This document shows, piece after piece, positions 1 through 8,184 of a stretch of DNA of 26,534 nucleotides; position 1 is the first letter of the stretch; each line of letters opens with the position of its first letter. The DNA is from Collybiopsis luxurians FD-317 M1 (lineage: Eukaryota > Basidiomycota > Agaricomycetes > Agaricales > Omphalotaceae). The position numbers and the translations under genes are program-made. The notes under the pieces were generated by a model, which searched no databases, was not told the DNA's origin, and saw only the letters and a program-made list of their open reading frames with translations. The DNA is taken from NCBI GenBank assembly GCA_000827265.1, contig KN834782.1:211544-238077 (forward strand), written 5' to 3'.

Positions 1-1624
1 GATTCCTCTGGAACAACTCAATGCAGCATTGCTTTTGAATGAGGATTTGTTATTAGAACAGATTTGAAAGGCAGAACAAGATGAAGTCATGCAAGACACC
101 ATAAAGCAGATTCGAGAAGGGAAGATTAAAAATGTGGTATTCAAAAATGGGTTACTTAAACGACAAGGTTGTATATATGTCCCTAACAACACAAACCTTT
201 GACAAGACGTACTATCTGCCTATCACGATCACGCACTCAGAGGACATCCGGGTGAGAAGAAAACAAAAAAGATACTCAATCAGTTGTTCTTTTGGAAAGG
301 AAGCAGCAAGGACATACATCACTACGTACAAAGCTGCCATACTTGTATAAGATCCAAGGCTAGAAGAACTCTCCGATATGGGAATCTGAAACCTCTACCC
401 ATTGGGCAAAGACCCTGGAGCTCAATTTCAATGGACCATATAGTTCAACTCCTGAAAGCAGGAAAGGAACAATTTGATGCAATCCTAGTAGTAGTAGAGA
501 GGCTGACAAAACAAGCCATCTATATTCCCTGTCACATGACAGACACTGCAAAGGATTTCACAAGACTATTCCTCAAAAATGTATTCTCGAAACATGGGCT
601 ACCAGTGGATATCATCTCAGATCGGGGAAGCTTGTTCATCTCCCAGTTTTGGAAGGAATTGTGTAAGATACTTGGTATCGAGTCTCATCTCTCGATGGCA
701 TATCACCCTCAAATGGATGGGCAGACAGAGAGAACTAATCAAAGCCTCGAAGGATACCTAAGAATCTATACATCTTACAACCAAGACAACTGGGATGCCT
801 TATTACCTATTGCAGAATTTGTATACAACAACACTCCCCATTCAACTACAGGATTAACACCCTTCTTTGCAAATAAAGGATACCATCTGAAACTTTCAAT
901 CAACCTTTCAAAGGTGAACAACTTGGAAGCAAACCAGTATGCTACCGAGTTAAAAGAAATACACAAATATTTAAAACAACAAATATACAAAGCAAACGAG
1001 GCAGCAGCGAATCAGTTCAATTGCCACTGTGCCGGAAATCCTGATTGGAAAAAGGGTGACCAAGTCTGGTTGGATATGGGTAACATCCGAACAAGAAGGC
1101 CTACTAAAAAATTGGATCACAAGTGGGCAGGACCCTATACGATACTCGATAAAATAGGATCTCATGCCTATCGACTCAAGTTACCAGGGGACCTACAATG
1201 AATTCATAATGTATTCCATGTCAATAGACTAAAACCCCATCATCCGGATCCTTTCCAGCGAGTCGTATTGCCACCCCCACCAATCTTCATTAAAGGGGAA
1301 CCGGAATATAAAGTCGAGTCGATAAAAGACAGTCGTCCAATGGGAGAAATGGACAGAGGAATCCAGTATTTGATCAAATGGAAAGGGTATGACAAGGAGT
1401 CCTGGATTCCCTGGAAAGGTATGGTAGGAAGTATTGATTTGATTCGCAAGTGGGAGAAAGCACATCCGAGGAAACGAAAGTTACCTCTCAAGCTCCTCAA
1501 AGAACTTGAAAGCCTAGCCCTGCGAGACAAGGAGGAAAGGGAGTTGAGACAAGCAGCTGAAGCTGTCATTTAATTGGGAGAAATGACTCTCGAAATCGAA
1601 ACCTCAACCTTAAAGGGGGGGTAA
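1..1624 (+). pseudogene. pol: Ty3/gypsy pol C-terminal part: integrase plus chromodomain
   Basis: One frame (starting at base 2) runs through the whole stretch. In order it gives the region before integrase, the HHCC zinc-binding motif (HHYVQSCHTC, about 317-350), and the integrase catalytic core: first Asp in SMDHIV near 430, second in ISDRGS near 620, Glu in GQTERTNQ near 720-740. The GPY-like HKWAGPYTI segment follows, then a chromodomain (YLIKWKGYDKESW, about 1360-1410). The frame is broken by TGA at 65-67, 200-202 and 1199-1201 and by TAA at 1571-1573. If the last is a mutation, the native end is TLKGG-stop at 1622-1624, with the final codons made by the polypurine tract. The first two TGAs sit where Arg is usual in this family, which suggests CGA to TGA changes. 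The copy cannot encode an intact integrase polyprotein. Confidence 0.92.
1602..1624 (+). other. Polypurine tract-like sequence at the end of pol
   Basis: CTCAA followed by TTAAA, seven G and then TAA overlaps the last pol codons. In gypsy elements whose pol ends this way the tract primes plus-strand DNA synthesis and the LTR follows at once. Here no LTR follows; minus-strand genes begin instead. A similar CTCAA...G8-TAA stands at 5127-5150 beside the true LTR. Confidence 0.6.
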
Positions 1625-1719
1625 AAGCAATACTTCAAAGTTTTTGTTTCCAATTTCTCGACACGTTTCTCTCTATTATTATCAAAAATCATAACAAATT
1701 CATAATTCTATTTCAGGGA

Positions 1720-2717
1720 AATAAAGCATACAGTGGGCATAAATTGGGATATACAGGTACAGAAGGCTGGAATGGAAGGACTAATCAAAGGACGACTCAA
1801 TTAATTCGTCATGTTCGGCTCAAACATCGAAAGGGATTCCAAATACTTCCTCCAATTCCCGGGCATATAAATCCTCAACATGCTCAATCTCCATCTGTTC
1901 CCATATATCCTGCAGGGTCAGAGCCATATGGAGGCTGGGATCCGCCAATTCATCTTCATTCTTTTCAACCAACAAATAGGTCAAAGGATCCTCCCCGGTG
2001 CAAACAAAGTAGGCATTAGGGTGACCAGATGAAAAGATCATTACAGGAGATGTATTGCGAGTCTCGACGAGAGTACTGGGAAGGGAAGTGGTATTGAGAG
2101 AAGGAACAAAATTGGATAGGGAATTGGGAGTAGAGTCACTCTTCATCTCGAAAGGAAAGGAGTCAGAGGAAGGACCACCCCATATGTCCATAGGGGCAAC
2201 GGTGCTAGTAGTCACTGGTTCCAAGGGCAGATCTCCAATATTCAAGAGACAATGAAGCTCCTTGTAAATGCCATGAAATCAAGATAATTCAACTCCACGC
2301 CCCTGGGCCAGAGCTTCAGCAGCAAGTTGTGGGACTCAACGAGAGAGTCTCGCAACTCCTTAATAACCTGATCTTGCTCCTTAATGGTCACTTCAGCAGT
2401 TTCGTGAAGATATCTGGCTTCCTGGGCATCTCGCTAGGAAGGATCAGTGAGCCATGGAAATCCTACAAAAAGTCGAAAAGACATACCGATGACTCGAGCA
2501 TCTTATCTTCAAATTCCCGCATGGTTTGACTCAAGAGTTCTCACAACTCATGAATCTCATCGGATTGACCCTCGACAACCCTCTGCAGTCACCCAAACTC
2601 ACAATGAGCTTGGTTCACAAGGATGTCCTGATCAGATACAACTTGAGAAATACTCTCAGCAGCATCAGTGAGATGATCTAGGAATGAAGCAGAGTCAATG
2701 GGAGAAGGGGAAGCCAT
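1720..2717 (-). pseudogene. Antisense gene 2 of the gypsy element (coiled coil, unknown)
   Basis: The start ATG is at 2717-2715 (MASPSPIDS...). Exon 1 (2717-2487) is phase 0 and is followed by a GTATGT...CCTAG intron at 2486-2434. Exon 2 continues with heptad-rich, Glu/Gln/Leu-rich sequence, then an acidic Ser/Pro/Thr-rich tail ending near EEVFGIPFDV. Breaks are two TGA stops in exon 1, a net one-base frame change near 2320-2345, TGA shortly after it, and TGA at 1820-1822; coding-like sequence continues to about 1765. Each stop would read as Arg or Gln with one C-to-T reversal. A TATA-like GATAAAA lies about 55 nt upstream. I do not recognise the family. It could be a structural or Gag-like accessory protein, but nothing seen proves a function. 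Confidence 0.6.
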
Positions 2718-2770
2718 CACAAGGGAGGATCTCGAAATGAGGATAGAAAAATAGTCTCAAAAAGTGTCCT

Positions 2771-2776
2771 TTTATC
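2771..2776 (-). promoter_or_regulatory. TATA-like box upstream of antisense gene 2
   Basis: On the minus strand the sequence reads TTGATAAAAGG about 55 nt before the ATG at 2717. The position suits a core promoter, but the match is imperfect and untested. Confidence 0.35.
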
Positions 2777-3009
2777 AAGACAAGGATGCCCAATATGAAC
2801 CTAATAAGGAACAAAATGTGCAGCCACATGCATACGCCTCATGGAAATTTTTGAATACTTTGATTCTCAGGAGATCTTTTATTGTGAACCCAGGGCAAGT
2901 TCTTATTCACACAAGGTAGGAGCCCAAAAAAGGAGAGCAAGAATTAATTGGAAAAAGAAGTACAAAAATTTGAATCTAGCTAGATACAAGAAATCTACGA
3001 GTGAAAGTC

Positions 3010-4965
3010 CTAAGAACTACCAGAAGAATGCTTTGCAGGCAAGGCAGCAGCAAACTGCCCTCGGACCGACTCAAAAAGCTGCCAAAGTTGGGCAAATTCT
3101 TCATCTTGTGACTTCGACTCTTCCACTGCAACTCGACGGGCCTCCTCACTTGCAGCCAACTTAGCCTTCAAACTCTCGATCTCACTCTCTTGCCCCTCCA
3201 ATGCCTCTCTCAATTGCCGAACCTCCTATGAAAAAGTCCATTAAATCCTAAGTCAGTCGAACAAGGAGAAAGAAACTCACTGTTGATGGAACGTCGCCCT
3301 TGAAATGCCTCATGAAGGATTTCAGACAAGTTAGCTCCTCATCCTTCTCCTCCAACTGACCATCCCGCAAAGACACCTGCTCCTTCAAATGGAGATTCTC
3401 GGTCTCCAAACAATCCAATTTCTGCGACAAAGCTTGATACTCCCAATAGGCTCAGAGGAGCTCATCTTGCTGGGCATCGACAATATTGGCAGAGGACAAA
3501 TTGATCATCGAGAGAGACTCGACGAACTGGGTTAACCTGGAATTTGAGAATGGGGCAGGAGGATCGGAAGAGGGATGTTTCTATGATGCAGAAACAATTA
3601 GTGATACAACGAAAGGCTGGAAATGAAAGAGTTACTCACCATTTGCTCCTCGAGGTCATTAAAAATGCCTTGAACCAATCCATCCGCCAAAGCCCAGAGA
3701 TCTTGCTCCATCATTACCTTACTGCAACCGGACAACAGCTCAGTAACTTGCATAACGATGCATTCGATCGCAGCGCGAATCACTAGAAACGGAGTTAGTT
3801 AAGATGACTGTACGAGTAAAAAACAACACTCAAAGAGAAAAACTTACTGTCATCTTGAGATGGGATAGTACTGTCAGAAGGAACCGGTTTGACGAGAGGT
3901 TCAAAAAACCAAGTTTTCAAACTGGAAACCTCACAATAAGATCGCCTATTGTTGACTTTCCAAACAACTGCAGGCTTCATTGGAGCGGGAGCAGGTGCTG
4001 CAGGAACAAGAGCAGAGGTGGAAGGGACCTCCTCTGGGTAGTCCAATTCCATGGATTCCATAGTGTCGGGAGCCTCCATCTTGACATCAATATCTATGGG
4101 GTCACAAATGACCTCCTTTCCTTTGCGAGACAGAGCCGGAATGACTTGCTCGCAACTCAGCTCCCCTAGAAGCTCCCTCTCCTGTCAAAGGAGCTGACTC
4201 TTTCAAAAGGCATTCGAAGAGACAACTAGAAAGCTAATGAGTACTTATATTAACCACAGATTCATCGGACTCACCAGCTTTCCTTTTGCCCTCCAGAGCC
4301 CTTGGTCCACCCAATGCTAATCCCAATTCCTCTGGATGATTACAATAGTATGGAACATTTCCTAACCCTGTCGCTAAGGCAGTCCATTCCTTGTCCTGAA
4401 TAGTGAACAGCCCTCGACTCAACACAAAATGATAGGTGACGATGAGGGGGAGTTTAGTGAGAATATGGAATTAAAGGAGTCGAAAGACACTCTTGAAGGA
4501 ACAGAACTTCTTACTAGAAGGATAGTTCACTTCACAAGTGGCACACAACAGGGAATTGGGGCAAAGGGAGCAAGTGGAATGGAGGTTATGCAAGGCGCAG
4601 TACTCGCAAGATGGGTAATGTCCGAAGATGCTCTTCCACTCATCAGCAGCTACTCTATCCAAAACCTCAGGACTCGAATTGGCAAGATAAGCATCCTCGT
4701 AAATAGGTTGGAGGCCGGTAGGAAGGGAAGAAGGAATGCAGTCCGTAATGGAAATTGAGGGATAGTTGAGACACATACTGCACTTGAAGGCCACAGGTTG
4801 CATCTTCTTGGCCGCTGGGGGAGCAGAGGGAAGAGTGTTGGAAAAGGGAACCAGCAACGCTGACTGGAGAGTCTGCGGAATCTTGATGATGAGTCGGGGC
4901 TTTGACCCTCCTGATTTACTAGACGATGCAATGGGCTGGTCGGTAGACAATTGAGATGAAGACAT
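3010..4965 (-). pseudogene. Antisense gene 1 of the gypsy element: Cys cluster plus coiled coil, five exons
   Basis: Start is ATG 4965-4963 (MSSSQLSTDQP), chosen because a TATA box lies 37 nt upstream and the longer frame would cross the polypurine tract. Exons are 4965-4255, 4181-3848, 3782-3640, 3580-3281 and 3225-3010, about 567 codons. All four introns (73, 65, 59 and 55 nt) are GT-AG and keep the frame; introns 2 and 3 have CTAAC and CTAAT branch sites. N-terminal part: basic Ser-rich head, then cysteine pairs (FKCSMC, later CEYC...CSLC...CATC) that could bind zinc. Middle: Pro/Ala-rich linker. C-terminal part: coiled coil rich in Glu, Gln and Leu. Two stops break it, TAA 4473-4471 and TGA 3454-3452. 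It is not gag, protease, RT or integrase, and I do not recognise the family. Intact introns on the minus strand mean the gene is expressed separately from the plus-strand genomic RNA. Confidence 0.75.
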
Positions 4966-5001
4966 AGTGGTCGGGGGGAAATCAAAAACCCAGAGTGCCA
5001 G

Positions 5002-5008
5002 CTTTATA
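5002..5008 (-). promoter_or_regulatory. TATA box of antisense gene 1
   Basis: TATAAAG on the minus strand lies 37 nt before the ATG at 4965, a normal core-promoter distance for a fungal gene. It lies outside the LTR, so the antisense gene seems to carry its own promoter. Confidence 0.5.
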
Positions 5009-5126
5009 AGGGCTTCAGACTTAGAGTTTTTGATTGAAATTCGGCAGCCGGCATATCGAAAACTTAATCTGACGGCATGGCAGTCACAACACTGTGTCGC
5101 ATCAAAAGCTACGCATCCTTTTGAGG

Positions 5127-5150
5127 GCTCAAGGCCCTTGGGGGGGGTAA
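5127..5150 (+). other. Polypurine tract next to the 3' LTR
   Basis: CTCAAGGCCCTT followed by eight G and TAA stands directly before the LTR start TGTTATGCCC. This is the expected site of plus-strand priming and fixes the element's orientation. Confidence 0.75.
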
Positions 5151-5319
5151 TGTTATGCCCTACGCTATTTTTTCCCCAACCAGTACACTCACCACACAAC
5201 TTGATAATAGTCTTACCAATCAATTCGGCTCTCCAAAGCCAACATGCATTTTGTGAGGCGAACTAACCAGTTGCTCATTCTAAACTTCTATTCACAAGAC
5301 CACATGTCTCCCCGTAGAG

Positions 5320-5327
5320 TATAAAAG
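5320..5327 (+). promoter_or_regulatory. LTR TATA box
   Basis: TATAAAAG lies in the LTR 169 bp from its left edge, placing the U3/R border around 5350. It would drive genomic RNA from the 5' copy and read-through transcription into flanking DNA from this copy. Confidence 0.55.
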
Positions 5328-5460
5328 CCTTGTACCTACATCTCCCATGATAATGCTGTTATTACCTGAACTATCTTGATCTGTGTTGTTTCTGTTCTCT
5401 TGTTCACTAGTCTATAATATTATTCTGCTTAACACCGAGTCGAGCAAACCCCATTGACAC

Positions 5461-5614
5461 TGAGTCACTGGCATATCCACTTCTCACTTGTCGAACCGAT
5501 CGACAAGACTATTTGACTGCCGTAGCCTCTCAAATATTCCGTCTCGTAGGGTAAATGGACACTGAGTCACGAACCTTCTGAGTCAACCCTCATTAATACC
5601 GTCTTAATGAGTCC
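5461..5614 (+). promoter_or_regulatory. Cluster of TGAGTCA (Gcn4/AP-1-type) sites in the LTR
   Basis: TGAGTCA occurs at 5461-5467, 5563-5569 and 5579-5585, and TGAGTCC at 5608-5614. Two of the copies share the longer word GACACTGAGTCAC. TGAGTCA is the binding site of fungal bZIP factors such as Gcn4. The cluster lies downstream of the TATA box, so it may instead be an internal repeat. Confidence 0.4.
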
Positions 5615-5769
5615 TTTCGATATACAATCTCTAGTTGCACCAAGCTACTAGAATTGTTATTCGACACTCGAGGATCATTCCTCTATATCAAATACTCAAA
5701 CTGTACAGGACTTGATCACTTGTCATACATAGTGACTCCCCATCGCGTACTCTGTCTCAGCTGTGGTAT

Positions 5770-5775
5770 AATAAA
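5770..5775 (+). terminator. Polyadenylation signal in the LTR
   Basis: AATAAA lies about 40 nt before the LTR end, after the TATA box, as expected for the R/U5 end of an LTR element. Confidence 0.45.
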
Positions 5776-5816
5776 TTACTTTCTACTCACTGAACCTGCT
5801 ACAAGCTTCTAACAAC

Positions 5817-7700
5817 AAAGGTAGTAAAGGTCCTAACAGGGTAGAAGAGCAGCAGGACCAAGGGAAAGACATTCAGGTCATAGTAGATAATGTTGAAGGG
5901 GAGAAAGATGAGTGGGAGGAAGAGGAGTGGGAGGGTATCACTCTGGATGAGCCAGACCAACAAAGTGTGCATTCCCTGCCTAGAAAAAGTCATTCCCCTC
6001 CCACAAAAGGCAATGAGCAAGCCATGGAGATGGAGTCTGGAGACAAAGACAAAGATGTTGCAAATGACACTGAAGCTTTGGATGCTCATAGTGAAAACCA
6101 AGCTGGAGCTTTACACAAGGAATGGGTTGTGGAGGCTTTGCAGCTCAAGTCAGACTATTGACAGCATATCAAGGCCCTGGCAAAAAGGATTGGAAAGAGT
6201 GAGGTGGCAATTTTCTCTGCCATAGGAGAGGTAGTTAAAGAGCCCCAGAAAATGAACATGTGGAACCAATTTCAGCACTTCATGGTTGCAGAGGACAGTA
6301 TGAATTGGAAGCAGAGGCCAGGTCAATCTCAGGACAAATTTCAGGCAGCTATCCAGAAGGCATACGAAGAGGTGCTTGATCTATTGGAAGAAGATAAAGA
6401 CTATTATGTGGAACAGTTAAATGACTGGTATGTCAAGAAAATGTATGAGCACACCACTGAAGACTGAGTCAAGGGCTACTCGGAGAACTGTTTCATCAGA
6501 CTCTGCCCCAAATTTGCAGATTGCATACATTTTATTCTTTTTTCCCTGTCTTCAGAGATGTTATACTCATGATTGCTGACCTCTCTGACTATTAGGCAAG
6601 TCTCATATACAAGACTCATGGACTCAGCTTCTTTGGGTGGGTTGTAGATCCTGTTACTGCAAAAGCAGTTCAATGAGGTGGAGATGAATTATTTGAAGGA
6701 ATGAGGAATGTGAATGCCACTGCTCTGAAAGCACAGAGCATGGATTATGGTACTATGATTCACACTCAGTACATGCAACTTCAGCAAGAGAGCCTTTTGC
6801 TGCCAGAGAAGCAGAGATTTATTGATCATTATTTGGACAAAAAATTTTGGTTGTGTACAGCTTTTAAAGACATTTTGGTACTAATTTTTTGTAAGTCTTG
6901 CTTTGATTAACACTGCTTAACCCCAACAAGCTGGATATAGGTGAAGTTTGTCCTGAGTCCCAACTGCAAGAATTCCACTAGGGTGCTAGCTTTGTGGACA
7001 TGTGTGCAAAGTAGAAAGTCTGTTTAGTTAGATGGCCTTCACACCTGAGAGTCCCTGGAGCTCCTGGGGATGCTGGATTGGGAACAATGTCACAAATTCC
7101 AGTCCCAGATCTGAAAAAGCTCATTAACAATGTGTGGAGAAAAGGAGTGTTGGACTCAGACAAGTCTGCCCCACTTTATGAGGATGATGAAGATGGTGAG
7201 GCAAAACAAGATGATGACAATGACAATGATGAGGTGGAGTTGGTTTGTTTTGTTCCATGGGATGAAGGTAAGTGATTTAACCTCTCAAACTTGCTTCAGG
7301 TCACTCATATATCTCTTAGAGCAAATGTCTCTATTGGTCAGAGATCTGGGACATGTTCCAATTATTCAAGCAGCATGGAAAGATGGGGAAGATATAGGTC
7401 AACTGCTCTGCCTTGTTTGCCAATCAAAAAAAATCAACTTTGATGTGCTAATGCTCAGACACTCACTGATGACCATGAAGATAATGAGGAAGGGGAGGTA
7501 GTAGCATTGTGAAGCAGGAAAAAGTCCACCAACTCTTGAAAGGAACCTGAAGTTAATGATGAGGAGGAAGGGTCAGCAGTGAGGAAGAGCAAAAAAGGCA
7601 GCAAGGCTTGAAAGGAATCAAAATGTGATGCAAAGGTGACAGGGTTGGTAGCATGTAGGAGTAAAAAGAGTGAAAATGCTGAAAAGGATTCTGATCCCAT
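5817..7700 (+). pseudogene. KDZ-associated companion gene, interrupted by the gypsy LTR
   Basis: The frame is open directly from the LTR edge, so the 5' part of the gene lies beyond the gypsy element. It gives an acidic region (EKDEWEEEEWEG), then WVVEALQLKS, IKALAKRIGKS and MWNQFQHFM, a pattern I recall from a large Agaricomycete transposon-linked family. A second exon from about 6596 gives YKTHGLSFFGWVVDP. An intron at 6891-6930 (GTAAGT, TTAAC branch) leads to an exon containing VRWPSHLRVPGAPG and a Glu/Asp-rich tail near 7175-7260. Stops include several TGA and two TAG, all explainable as C-to-T or Trp changes. Biochemical role unknown. Confidence 0.6.
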
Positions 7701-7899
7701 CATTGAGGAAGGGTTGATACTAGGGAAGTGCAGGCACCTCTAGCAAGAACCTGATGTATTCAAACTTCAGTAAGTACCCTAACCACTGATATATCAATTC
7801 CAGCACTTACCCTAGGACCAGTTGGGCAGAAAAGGCCTGGGTACTGCTAGGGCAAGTCCCTGGACAGAAATCAGTGAGTTATCATTCACATGATAGTCC

Positions 7900-8060
7900 C
7901 ACTGGCGCCATTAATGGAGTGGCAGCTTTTACCACTGGGCTCCACAATCATGGGCAGCAAAATGTTAGGTCCAAGGTTTGAACTCTCAACCCTTCACTCA
8001 CATGCATACCACATGAAAATACAATGCTCTAACCAACTGAGCCATCAAGTCTTTACTGGT
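7900..8060 (-). mobile_element. tRNA-derived SINE relic 1
   Basis: On the minus strand GATGGCTCAGTTGGTTAGAGC (8046-8026) matches an RNA polymerase III A box with a perfect 4-bp D stem (GCTC/GAGC) and typical D loop. GAGTTCAAACC (7985-7975) matches the B box, about 50 nt downstream. The anticodon region does not fold as a working tRNA and extra sequence continues past the T arm, so this is a SINE head rather than a tRNA gene. The 3' end is not clear. Confidence 0.6.
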
Positions 8061-8109
8061 CTCTGTAACAATACAGGATATATAGCCTTTTTCCTTCCCT
8101 ACACTGCAG

Positions 8110-8142
8110 AAAAAAAAAAACAAAAAACAAAAAACCTTTTTT
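8110..8142. repeat. A-rich tract followed by T run
   Basis: Runs of A broken by single C are followed by CC and eight T. This may be the tail of a retroposed sequence, possibly linked to SINE relic 1, although that SINE's own orientation would put its tail on the other side. Confidence 0.4.
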
Positions 8143-8184
8143 TTAGATTGATATGCAACTACATAAGATAATATCCACTGTGAT

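Larger units (their letters stand above)
1..5814 (+). mobile_element. Ty3/gypsy LTR retrotransposon, 3' part, with antisense gene module
   Basis: The order is the 3' end of pol (tether, integrase core, chromodomain), a polypurine tract, a 3.3 kb module of minus-strand genes, a second polypurine tract, and one LTR ending in TAACA. The 5' LTR, gag, protease and RT lie left of the window. The right LTR edge abuts an open reading frame of a different element, so this copy is nested inside it. The copy is decayed by point stops but its introns and domains are still readable, so it is younger than its surroundings. Chromodomain gypsy elements of this type are common in Agaricomycetes. Confidence 0.85.
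5151..5814 (+). repeat. 3' LTR of the gypsy element, 664 bp
   Basis: The left edge TGTTATGCCC follows a polypurine tract and the right edge is ...CTTCTAACA, so the ends form the short inverted pair TGTTA/TAACA. Inside are a TATA box (5320-5327), several TGAGTCA sites and AATAAA near the end (5770-5775). Its partner 5' LTR is left of the window. Immediately to the right (5817 on) an open reading frame of another transposon begins, so bases from 5815 should contain the target-site duplication. Confidence 0.8.

Noticed and set aside
7975..8046. Functional tRNA gene on the minus strand
   Set aside because: The A and B boxes are good but the anticodon arm and T stem do not fold, and extra sequence follows, so it was called a SINE relic.
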